Shown here piece by piece: positions 54,773-63,490 of a stretch of 64,000 nt of DNA (positions are counted from its first letter, which is position 1; each line of letters begins with the position of its first letter). The translations under genes were made by a program, and so were the position numbers. Under the pieces are notes generated by a model, which was not told the origin of the DNA, did not search any database, and worked only from the letters and a program-made list of their open reading frames with translations. The stretch comes from Aricia agestis (taxonomy: Eukaryota; Arthropoda; Insecta; Lepidoptera; Lycaenidae): assembly GCF_905147365.1 (NCBI RefSeq), contig NC_056428.1:24954001-25018000 (forward strand), given 5' to 3'.

Positions 54773-54910
54773 GATTGGGTTGCACCAGAGGCGTGGTTAT
54801 AGTTAAAGTTAAATATGGCGTCCAAACACCCCATATTCTCATACGACATCTGTCAATTTTTCCGGTTATAGTTAAGGTTAAAGTCAAAGTAAGTTGGTGC
54901 AACCCAGCCT
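54773..54910. mobile_element. PIF/Harbinger-like MITE, 'gctgggttgcacca' family
   Basis: TAA at 54770-54772 and 54911-54913; ends 'gattgggttgcacca' and, reverse-complemented, 'aggctgggttgcacca'. Internal 'gttatagttaaagttaaa' and 'gttatagttaaggttaaagt' repeats. Frames on both strands here (54717-54960) come from the MITE. Confidence 0.8.
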
Positions 54911-54913
54911 TAA

Positions 54914-55202
54914 TGTCCCTGAGTTCCGCCGTCAATCTCCAAATCCCTCCATGTCAGTAACGTCAAGACGTATGATAATTGTTATAACTTGTGTAATGGA
55001 TATACGGCTATGAGGGGTTCCCCTAACAGATGGCCCTACCCTACAGACGTGCACTATATTTAGCAGGCACGCGACTCGCGTTTGAAACTTTGATAAAAGA
55101 CTACAGCAATCTAGACCTCTTTGTTAAAAATATTGACGAAATATCCTTAGCCGAACCCGAACATAACAACCTCCTCCTTTTTTACGAAGTCGGTTAAAAC
55201 TA
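54914..55202. other. Gap with a repeat tail
   Basis: 'aacctcctcc...gaagtcggttaaaa' at 55167-55198 is another copy of the 6513 tail. Confidence 0.5.
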
Positions 55203-55345
55203 AGTGTCGCCTGCGAATTCATTGCTACGAAATTCGTTCTAAAAGGTAAACTTTCCCAGGATAAAACATAAAACTATCCGTATTTTCTGGGACTCAAAAT
55301 AACTACAAAACCAAAATCGTTACAGCGATTTGAGGGGAAAGACGG
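55203..55345 (-). mobile_element. Degenerate Helitron-like family 1 copy
   Basis: 'acgaaattcgttctaaaagg', 'ttctgggactcaaaataac' and 'tcgttacagcgatttgaggg' keep the family order in reverse; both ends are lost. Confidence 0.5.
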
Positions 55346-56503
55346 ACGTAAGATGTTTTCTAGTTTATATGTTAAAAAAAATATTACTAAGAAATTATAC
55401 AGTACGTTTGCTTAGAAATGTTAGATTTCAAACCGAAATAGTTCAAAGTGGCAGACACTCAGTTTTAAACAGTAATTAACTTTGCAGAACACTTCCATAA
55501 CAAGCTTAGACTGATCTAAAACAGTTCGGTCTATTTTAAACCGTCTGCACTCCCTTACTATAAATATTAGATAGATGAAGTTTGGTTGAAAAGGATCTTA
55601 AAGTACTTTACAGCATAGAGATGGCGCTAAAGCGCAGTTGTGTGAAAGTGGAGTACAATTTTACGAAATTGAAGTTACCACTTTATCTATTTATAAATTA
55701 TACCCTTTTTAATTGAGAAAAATTATGAGTACTCTACTCCAAAACATAAACAACTACAAAGAAAAGTGAAGAGGGCAACGATAGATCCTTCTTTTACTCT
55801 AAACCTTTCTAATGTATAGCAATAGTAATTTTGGATTGCAAATAATATGGGACAACCATAGATAAAAGTGAAGATACAACGATATATCCTTCCTCTTTCA
55901 CTTTTAGGGTTTTTGCTCAAATACCTATGAAAACTTTCATGTTTTATATTCCTTTCTTAAAAAGAATAACGGGACATCACTGTATCGTTGGGGACATCAC
56001 TATTTAATCGATATCGGCGGGACATCACTAATCTATTTAGTCTACCTGCGTCATGGATCCCCAAATTGAGCTTGTAAAGCTTTTACAGCGTTTGACCAAT
56101 TAGGGGCTGATTTGATTTTATTTTTAAACGTCGCTTTGCAAAAATTTTTGGTGTAAAATATTTCTTTATTTCGGCGCGCGGCGTAGTCTGTAGAGGAATT
56201 GATTAGATAATATTTAATTTCAAATTTGGTACCTGTGCCTACACTCTACAGTCCACATTATTAATTATAGGTAATCTTATCAACATGCAAAATATTAATA
56301 AGTATTCACTTGACTATAATTACGATACACAACAATCGTATTCATAGGAACTCTACAATCTATCGGCTTAACACAGTTGACAGTTGTTACATAATACTCA
56401 AGCCTGAGGCTTCCCTCTGAAGTAGGAATATCTTCACCGCTGTTACCCACCTCATCTCAGTACTAAATAATAATAGTATGGAATCATACCCATTTTTAAA
56501 TGG
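55346..56503. other. No gene recognised
   Basis: About 1.15 kb. 'gggacatcac' is repeated three times at 55970-56030 with 30-45 bp spacing. The 55723-55920 frame is unsupported. Confidence 0.35.
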
Positions 56504-56617
56504 ATTTTTTTAAATAAATTAAGGGGGTAAACGAGCAAACGGGTCACTGCAGGTCAGCTGTAGCTGCGCGCCGGCCTTTTAAGAGGGAATACGCTCTCTT
56601 CTTGAAGGTTTGCAGGT
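56504..56617 (-). repeat. GC-rich repeat, 3' end of the longer type
   Basis: 'aagggggtaaacgagcaaac' then 'gccggccttttaagagggaa' and 'ctcttcttgaaggtttgcag', i.e. the element type seen at 13373-13582 rather than the pyrimidine-tract type. Confidence 0.65.
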
Positions 56618-57632
56618 TTGGTCTTTATGTCTGTGGGTCGGTTACCTCTTCACATCTAAACGCTAAACCGACATGGACATAGATATACCTACCGTATGAA
56701 GATCTAACCACAGCAAAATGGTTATCAATTAATACAGCGCCATAAATGTCATACTCTTGACCTCCGAGGTAAATAAGCCTAACCCAGGTATTAACATTGA
56801 TCCACTGAACTCCGCTCAGTTCAATACCCCACCCGTCCCCCACTTTCACCCTATGGGGTATGGGGTGTCCCCCAACACCCCATCCCCACCGCAACCTTGA
56901 TGAATCCCATTGTTCAACGTACTTTCAGCTGATTCTACTTTAATGTAAAACTGTCTGTTACAAATTAATCGCTTCAGTTAAAGAGTTACATGTTTTAACC
57001 GTTAAAATTTTATGATAAGTCCTAATATGAACACAGAATATTTAATGACAATTATACCTATTTTATGTACTACTTTTCTAGTTTCAGAGTACATCGTTTA
57101 ATATTATGTACCCTCATAAGGGCTAAACAGTAAACTACTGGTCTGACTTTAGCGAAAGTCTCAGTAGATTATTAGCAATTGGTAGCGCTGGTGACAGGCA
57201 TTTTTAAGGTTGCATTTTTCACGTAGTGAGGTTACAGTTTTTTTTTACTTTTTTCTGACACGGCTTAACAATAGTAAATCTAAGTCTTCGACCGTACCAT
57301 GTAATAAAAAATATACTTGGATACACATTAGTATACATTAAACCATAGCTGTTAATGTATATGATGATTGATATAAATGAACATTACATCCGGGTCCCAT
57401 GTGTGAATGAAACGGGAATGTAGCGAGCTGCGAAACGCGATAATGCCGCATTGTTTAATGCATTGTCGCATACCCTCGCATCGTATCCATATACTAATAA
57501 GACAAGTATATAATTGTATAAATAAAAGTATATTATGTGTAAATTTTAAACGCTTTTAAACCAATTTTTATGAAATTGTGTTAAAATTTACAGGAAAACT
57601 ATCACTGCTTATGTAAATATCCACGATATTTA
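56618..57632. other. Possible intron or upstream region of the 57.7-kb exon
   Basis: No upstream coding exon could be recognised. C-rich stretch at 56825-56890 ('caccccatccccaccgc'). If the 57713 exon is spliced, the preceding exon lies here or further upstream. Confidence 0.35.
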
Positions 57633-57703
57633 TACAGGGTTTAACAAAACAGAGTGATAATACTTTAATGTGTATAAAGTTCACTATTCAAGTAGCAGCA
57701 CTG
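57633..57703 (+). mobile_element. Left arm of the 6869-7118 MITE family at an exon edge
   Basis: 'acagggtttaacaaaacaga', 'gtgataatactttaatgtgt' and 'gttcactattcaagtagcag' align in order with the MITE's arm ('gtgataatactttagggtgt'; right arm complement 'gttcactgtgcgagtagcag'). The rest of the MITE is absent. Confidence 0.6.
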
Positions 57704-58423
57704 CAATTGCAGAATGCTTTACATGACTTGTTTGATCCAACAAAGGAAGTGCTGTCGGAATTAGATGCACAACTTCAGGAAAACGATACTTTAAAAAATA
57801 TAACTGATGGGATAGGAGATGAGAAACCAGAAGTAGAAAACCTCCAAACCGATGCCGAACCATTAAATGATAGCAATGATAGCAATGATAGAAATGAAAG
57901 CAAGGATAATAACGTCTCGAAAATTCTAGAATTTGTAGACGGAAGACGTAACTTTTACCGACCTCGTGTAAACGAAAATGAGGTTCCAGTTATAAGAATA
58001 ATAACTCACGAATATCCAGATGGTAATGTTGTAAGTAAAGTCAACGGAACAGAAGTATTGATCAACGACAGCCCTTCGGAGGACAGCTACACCAATGTTT
58101 TCGTGAAAAACATAAATGTGCAAGGCAATCATAATGTTACAGAAGTATTATACAAATTCTCCATTCCTAAACGTATTCCAGAAAATGGCGAACTTGAGTC
58201 TGAGAGCCATACACTACGGAACCCTAATATCAGCTTCAACGGCCGTCTTTACCTAGTTCATGATACAGAAAGAATTCCCGCACAGTTTATTCAAGAAAGC
58301 AATGGCAATATCAGTATAGGTTTAGATATTTTATCTGTATGCGAAACTAAACATCATGATCCCAGTTCTGTATTATTTAAGATTTTATGCAACTGCAAAA
58401 ACTGTTCCTCGGAGAAAAATTAA
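57668..58423 (+). CDS. Unrecognised acidic, Asn-rich protein; terminal exon
   Basis: Open for 251 codons from an ATG that lies in MITE-derived sequence, so the annotated start may not be real. The more likely exon begins at 57713, after 'ctgcaattgcag', in frame at residue 16. Residues about 20-85 are acidic and rich in Asn/Asp/Ser. Residues about 95-215 have a regular beta-like pattern ('VPVIRIITHEYPDGNVVSK', 'NVTEVLYKFSIPKRI', 'FNGRLYLVHDTERIPA'). At least nine N-x-S/T sequons point to a secreted or extracellular protein. The C-terminus has Cys 225, 241, 243 and 246. Typical coding composition against an AT-rich background and a poly(A) signal support a real gene. No signal peptide in this exon. 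Family unknown. Confidence 0.65.
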   Translation: MCIKFTIQVAALQLQNALHDLFDPTKEVLSELDAQLQENDTLKNITDGIGDEKPEVENLQTDAEPLNDSNDSNDRNESKDNNVSKILEFVDGRRNFYRPRVNENEVPVIRIITHEYPDGNVVSKVNGTEVLINDSPSEDSYTNVFVKNINVQGNHNVTEVLYKFSIPKRIPENGELESESHTLRNPNISFNGRLYLVHDTERIPAQFIQESNGNISIGLDILSVCETKHHDPSSVLFKILCNCKNCSSEKN

Positions 58424-58524
58424 AAACTATTGTCACATATTATACTTAATCACAATGCTTAATCAATTATTATTGGATGAAGAAACGTCATGACGTATTA
58501 AAACATTAGTGACAACACCTTGCA

Positions 58525-58530
58525 AATAAA
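58525..58530 (+). terminator. Poly(A) signal
   Basis: AATAAA about 100 bp past the stop codon of the 57668-58423 frame. Confidence 0.55.
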
Positions 58531-58583
58531 TTAAACATACCTAGTTATGAATCGCAAAATATATTAGTTTATTTGCTACTCCA

Positions 58584-58640
58584 AAATCCAATTAATATAC
58601 ACTGCCTATATCAATAGGCAGTGTATATTAATTGGATTTT
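58584..58640. repeat. Near-perfect 26-bp-arm hairpin just past a gene end
   Basis: 'aatccaattaatatacactg' opens the left arm; the right arm is its complement ('cagtgtatattaattggatt') around a few bases. It lies about 55 bp beyond the poly(A) signal of the 57.7-kb gene. Confidence 0.8.
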
Positions 58641-58851
58641 TGGAAACGGTTGTCAAACCGTTACAAATGAAATCAAATTGAGTACCTAATTAATTTATAG
58701 TCTATTGAAATGTTACAATTATTATTGGGGGGTCAATAGAAGCTTGACCTCAAGTTTGTGGAGTCGGCACCCTTGTCCCCCGGCTGCCATTTTGGAAAAA
58801 GGAGTGACAACAGTACTTTGGTTTTACAAGAAAATTATTACTTACTTAAAT
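58641..58851. other. Short gene-free gap
   Basis: No feature recognised. Confidence 0.35.
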
Positions 58852-59443
58852 CATAATAGGGATGACGACATGGTCAAAGATTAGCTGATTTTTAGGGTTC
58901 CGTACCCAAAGGGTAAAAACGGGATCCTATTACTGAGACTTCGTTGTCTGTCCGTCTGTCTGTCTCCATGCTGTATCTCAAGAACCGCTATAGTTAGACT
59001 TCTGAAATTTTCAAAGATTGTGTATATCTGTTGCCGCTTTAACAACAAATACTGAAAACAAAATAAAATTAATATTTATTCCCATACAACAAACGTGATT
59101 TTTTCGGCCTTTTTCGCTCTATATCAAGAATGGCAAGAGCCATGAGGTAGACACTTAAATTTTTCACACATTCTTTTGTTATATGTATACTTTAATATTT
59201 AATAATAATATTAAAATAAAATAATAATTTAAATTCCCATACAAAAAACACAATATTTAGCCTATTTTTGCTCTGTATCTGTACGGTACCCTTCGTGCGC
59301 GAGTCCGACTTCGCACTTGGCCGATTTATTTAAATTCAGTAAAGACATAGCGATAAAATATAAGTATTTTCTAAATTTCAGCTTCATAACAGCTTATGTA
59401 TTTTTTTGTTATGACCCTTGAAAGTTGGATAGTCAAATCGAAT
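58852..59443. repeat. AT-rich repeat (partner of 19385-19540), split by another repeat
   Basis: 58852-58894 ('agggatgacgacatggtcaa') and 59335-59443 ('aaagacatagcgataaaata', 'gttggatagtcaaatcga') together match the reverse complement of 19385-19540 without a gap. The interruption is the 58895-59334 repeat. Confidence 0.7.
58895..59334 (-). repeat. 'gggttccgta' repeat, complete, inserted
   Basis: Minus copy from 'agggttccgtacccaaaggg' to 'gactTCGCACTTGGCCGAT'. Its interior ('acaacaaacgtgattttttc') matches 35969-36275. Both ends can be placed exactly because the interrupted host repeat is known from 19.4 kb. Confidence 0.75.
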
Positions 59444-59447
59444 TTAT

Positions 59448-59957
59448 CCCACCAATGCCCCTTCGTGGGAAGAGCTCAGGCGGTTCGGGAGACTCGGAGA
59501 GCAGTGGCTGCTGAGGAGGTGGGCTGAGGATCTGGCGCAGACCCGGTACAGTAAACGTACCGCTGAGGCACTGCGTCCAGTTCTTGCGGCGTGGATGCAC
59601 CGCAAGAAGAAACCCCTCACCTTCCGCCTTACGCAGGTACTCACCGGGCACGGATGCTTCGGTGAGTACCTGTGATAGGTCGCCAGGGGAGAGCCAACGC
59701 CAGCCTGCCATGAGTGCGGCGCTGTGGAGGACACGGCCCAGCATACCCTTGAGGTGTGCGATCGTTGGGCCGTGCAGCGCTGCATGCTCGAGAGCGATGA
59801 GGCCTGGCAGGCGGCAGTCTCTTTCTGCGAAATTGTTATGTCGCAGAAAGAGGCCGCGGAGCGGGACATAGAGGACGATCCCACCTCTCTGCCGCTCCGC
59901 CGGCGTAGGACGGGAGTGCGGAGGCGACGCTATGCGAACCTCCTAAGTCTCGTCTAA
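59448..59957 (+). pseudogene. R1-type LINE ORF2 C-terminus
   Basis: One frame reads 'WEELRRFGRLGEQWLLRRWA', later 'LTFRLTQVLTGHGCFGEYL', two adjacent stops (tga tag, about 59669-59674), then 'EPTPACHECGAVEDTAQHTL', 'EVCDRWAVQRCML' and a stop at the end. 'RLTQVLTGHGCFGEYL' with CxxC...H...C is typical of R1-clade non-LTR retrotransposon polymerases, which reverse-transcribe their RNA at the target site. The upstream reverse transcriptase is missing. Strongly GC-rich versus the surroundings. The ORFs on the other strand and in the third frame are shadows. Confidence 0.75.
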
Positions 59958-60089
59958 CGGGGCTCCGGGAGAGGATGCCCTCTGACAGTATCCAAAACTT
60001 CAAAAATGATAATATTGGCGTTGCGTTCCTTGACGCATTCAATTATTGAATGCGCCAATATGAAAGTTGATGACGAAAATTGAAGATGA

Positions 60090-60190
60090 AATTGCACAGT
60101 GTGGACATAGCTAATGGATACATTTTGTCCCGGAAAAATGTACAACTGTGAACTAAAGTCCACGCGGACGAAATCGCGGGCAACAGAAAG
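60090..60190 (+). mobile_element. Helitron-like family 2, 3' fragment
   Basis: 'gtcccggaaaaatgtacaac' and 'ctaaagtccacgcggacgaa', 'atcgcgggcaacag' match the 3' end of 37580-38332; CTAG is changed to AAAG. Confidence 0.6.
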
Positions 60191-60193
60191 AAT

Positions 60194-60520
60194 ATGAACT
60201 GTCAATACTTGCATTCCGATAGTGCCATCAGAAGTAAAAACGTAACGCCAGAAGCAGGCATACTTTTTCGCCACGCAATAGAAGGGAAGGAGGCAGTGAC
60301 TTCTACTCCTACACCTATATGTCGGTCTACTCACCCTTCGTCTTACGATTTTTCGATCAGGAGGATACGTGCCCTGACTCCACCAAAAACTCCGTCCAAA
60401 AAGTGTGCACGCAAAAGATTATTTCCGAGAAAGAAGGCAGTAAAATCTACAAACAAACATAGTATCCCCCTTTTGGAAGTCAGTTACAGTGTAAGTACTT
60501 CCCACACAAGTTTACCCTAA
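60194..60520 (+). pseudogene. Coding-like fragment, Thr/Pro and Lys/Arg-rich
   Basis: The open frame has a non-random composition: 'AIEGKEAVTSTPTPICRSTH', 'IRALTPPKTPSKKCARKRLF', 'PRKKAVKSTNKHSIPLLE'. A Ser/Thr-Pro stretch followed by a basic patch recalls nuclear or DNA-binding linkers. No domain recognised. It starts straight after a Helitron 3' end and may be captured or spurious. Confidence 0.3.
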
Positions 60521-60645
60521 TGCAAAGTTTAAGAAGGCTTAGAGGAGGGAAAACTGAGACTTTTCACACTACAGTGTCACATTACATCACCTGATTAGCC
60601 TACATAAGCTTTTCCAGGCCAATTTTCTTTTCTTTCCTACATTAA

Positions 60646-60760
60646 GGCCCAATTTCACCAACGTCTGTTATTAAAATGTCATCTCTTCTATTTCATTCAT
60701 ATGAAAAACGAAAGGGGTAACGTGATACTAATTCGATGATTAACTTATTAAACAGTCGTT
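60646..60760. mobile_element. Truncated PIF/Harbinger-like MITE
   Basis: TAA then 'ggcccaatttcaccaacgtc'; the interior 'catttcattcatatgaaaaa' and 'gtgatactaattcgatgatt' match the reverse complement of 37946-38085. The right end is eroded. Confidence 0.65.
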
Positions 60761-61167
60761 TCTATTTCTATTTTCTATTTTTTTTTAAGTTTGGTAATTA
60801 CTCAACAGTACAGCCACGTCTTATTGGAAGTGAAAGTGGAATAATAACAAAAATCTTTCACTAATTTTTTGCCCTTTTGGAATGTTGAAAATTTTAACAA
60901 TTTAAGTTTTGTGAGCCACCTCGTGGCCTGCTCTCACATCTATTGTCGATTCCAGCGGCCGTTACCTACGACTTACAGAAATGTGCCAGCATTCCTCCCA
61001 CAGCCCACTGGTATGCATTGTCTACTGGCTTATTGTTGTGAGGAAGCCGTGTCCATTTTAACTGACTTTAAAAAAGGAGAAGGTATGCGTACATGTTATT
61101 TTATTGTAAGGAGGACACATACCTACCTACCTAGTCAGAAGACTAAAGCAACATACAATGTACATAC
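60761..61167. other. No gene recognised
   Basis: The 104-codon frame at 60869-61183 has no known domain; unsupported. Confidence 0.35.
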
Positions 61168-61732
61168 AATTAGTGATGGGTAATTTTCCGAAAAATTTCA
61201 AAGCTCGGAAATTTTTCCATTTATTTTTCTGAAAAATTGAAAAATTGGAAAAATAATGGAAAAATATTTTTTAATTGAAATTATTAGCTTCAATGAAATA
61301 GTAAATAGTAAAAATGAAATGGAATATCAAATATGGTTCATATTAAGTTGAAATTCAAAAGCTTGAATGACTTTAGGTGTTGTTTAAAAAAACAATATCT
61401 TTTTTTAGCCATATCTCCTTTATTTTTTATTTTTACGAAAATGGTAAGGACCAAAGCTATCACAAATTTGATATTCTACAACTGTAGTCTTTATAATTTT
61501 CATTGTAAAATCAGTATTTACGGAAATAAATGCAGAAAACAAGTCAAAGTATAATTTCGCCTGTATCTCAATAATTAAAATCTAATTTAGCGCAAATAAT
61601 TGAAGAAACAAAGTTAGATTATTAAATTTACGATCCTTATGATTTTTTCTACGCCGATGGTAAATGCACCGGGAGTCCGGGACCCAAGCGACTGGATAAA
61701 ACTGGATATTTCTGATCAAGGATTAGACCCTA
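61168..61732. other. AT-rich, possible hAT-like left end
   Basis: 'tagtgatgggtaattttccg' followed by many 'gaaaaatt'-type units resembles a hAT end with subterminal repeats, but no right end or duplication was found. The 61333-61554 frame is unsupported. Confidence 0.3.
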
Positions 61733-62052
61733 TCTTATCTTATATCTTTAAGCGAGCAATTCTTGTATATATATAATTGGAATCTCGGAATCGGCTCCAA
61801 CGATTTTCATGAAATTTAGTATATAGGGGGTTTCGGGGGCGATAAATCGATCTAGCTAGGAATAATTTTTAGAAAATGTCTTATTCGTGTTTTATCGATA
61901 ATCGATAAACTGTAAAATATGACTCTTTCTGACATCTATTGGCGAATAATAATACTATTTTGTCAGCAACTAATTGTTTCAACGACCAGCAGGTAGCGTT
62001 ATTAAGTAACACGACGTCAACGAGTGTTTGCTATACCGAGCGAAGCTCGGTC
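61733..62052 (+). mobile_element. Helitron-like family 3, expanded copy
   Basis: 'tcttatcttatatctttaag', 'ttggaatctcggaatcggct' and the hairpin ACCGAGC-GAA-GCTCGGT match 27903-28101. About 130 bp of extra sequence lies between 'cgtgttttatcga' and the hairpin. The CTAG is replaced by 'catccagg'. Confidence 0.7.
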
Positions 62053-62065
62053 ATCCAGGTACTAA

Positions 62066-62098
62066 CAATAATTATTATTATTATTATTATTATTATTA
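62066..62098. repeat. (ATT)n microsatellite
   Basis: Nine or so uninterrupted ATT units, placed directly before the 5' end of a 'gggttccgta' repeat. Confidence 0.85.
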
Positions 62099-62512
62099 AA
62101 AAACTGGCTAAGTGTGAATCGGACTCGCTTACGAAGGGTTCCGTACCATTATAAAGCAAAGATAGGCAAAAATTTGTGATTTTTGTATGGGAGCTAACAA
62201 AATCACCCTAAATATTTATTTAATTTTAATTTATATTATTATTAAATGCAGTTAAATATTTTATGAATATTTCAAATGTTTAGTGCAGCTTTTTGCATAT
62301 ACTTAGAGGAAATAAGGCCAATAAAGTCGTGTTTGTTAAATGGAAGCCCCATCAAATATTAAATTTATTTTGTTAGAAAAAATTTGGGAAAGGAAAATGA
62401 AATACATAATATATTATAAAAATTCCTACTATCGATAGTGGTTCTTGAGATACAGCCTGGAGACAGACAGATGAACAGACAGTGAAGTCTTAATAATAGG
62501 GTGGGTCCCTTT
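62099..62512 (+). repeat. 'gggttccgta' repeat, 'gtcggactcgc' subtype
   Basis: 'ctggctaagtgtgaatcgga' to 'gaagtcttaataatagggtg'. The 3' terminal 'tacggaaccctaa' is missing where the next foldback begins. Confidence 0.7.
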
Positions 62513-62516
62513 TCAC

Positions 62517-62666
62517 GGTGTGTCGGGGGACCGCCAAGTTAACTACAACCTACAACCGCCAAGTCGCTGATTATCTCCATTCGGTTCGCTGTGAACTGAT
62601 CCTTATACTAGAATGTTATGTGAAGTCTCAAATCAAACATCTACATTAGCGGTCCCCCGACACACC
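62517..62666. mobile_element. 150-bp MITE with perfect 18-bp TIRs
   Basis: 'ggtgtgtcgggggaccgc' at the left and its exact complement at the right. No longer arms and no clear duplication. Superfamily unknown. Confidence 0.65.
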
Positions 62667-62890
62667 TTGACAACAATTATGGACTAAAATATTACTTTAC
62701 ACAAGTTAGGAATTATTTGAACTTAAAGGCAGTAAATATTATTTCATTACTTTTTAAAGTTGTTTGGCGGAGTTTTTTTTAAATTTCTTAATTTAATTTT
62801 ATTTCATAATTTTTAAACTTGTGTTGGTTATAGTGCAGAATAATTCATATCAACACAGTCATATTCTCATGATTACCATCTATCAATGTT
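62667..62890. other. Short gene-free gap
   Basis: No feature recognised. Confidence 0.35.
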
Positions 62891-62899
62891 CTTTTCGAT

Positions 62900-63165
62900 G
62901 AGGCCGTTAATATGAGCCCAAACACGAAATCTCCACTTTGGGCTCATACTAAGCTGGGTTCCTACAGAATCCAGGTGATGCTGCAGCAGCAGCATGTAAA
63001 TATTTACTGTCTATTTACTTCTTACTGGTTGTCGCAATTAAAATGAGCCCAAACACGAAACCTCTGTTCTATGTTGGCGGGGAGTTGGATATCCTATTGA
63101 TTACCAGGTGAAGCTGCAGCACCAGGTCAACTTTCCATTAATATGTGTATACGTATATTGTTTAT
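62900..63165 (+). repeat. Two-unit imperfect direct repeat (about 131-bp period)
   Basis: 'atgagcccaaacacgaaa' at about 62912 and 63043, each followed some 60 bp later by 'aggtga-gctgcagca' sequence. The order is kept, so it is a diverged tandem duplication. Confidence 0.6.
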
Positions 63166-63169
63166 TGAC

Positions 63170-63490
63170 AAATGTCACGAACTAGAATGAAATATAAAAC
63201 CCATCAAACGAATACAAGTTGCTAACGGCCTTTCATGAACCAGATAAACAGATAAAAAAAAAAATTGTCCAGCACTGAGCAAGCTGATGATGATGAATTA
63301 TAGCTAAGAACACTCTCGATCATGTCAGCTATCAAACAAAAAAAAACTAGATCAAAATCGGTCCATCCGTTTGGATGCTACGATGCCACGGACAGATACA
63401 CACACAGACAAACAGACAGACAGACAAACAGACAGAGAGACAGACAGACACGTCAAACTTATAACACCCCTCTTTTTTGTCGGGGGTTAA
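63170..63490 (+). repeat. Dispersed repeat, copy 2 (partner of 12-302)
   Basis: Same as 12-302 with an inserted A run and extra CAGA units. The 63322-63513 frame is inside it and not a gene. Confidence 0.8.

Noticed and set aside
59433..60042. Minus-strand and third-frame ORFs of 68-146 aa
   Set aside because: They are shadows of the GC-rich LINE fragment, whose frame carries the recognisable motif.
61168..61300. hAT transposon end
   Set aside because: Ends and duplication could not be paired; repetition of 'gaaaaatt' may be chance in AT-rich DNA.
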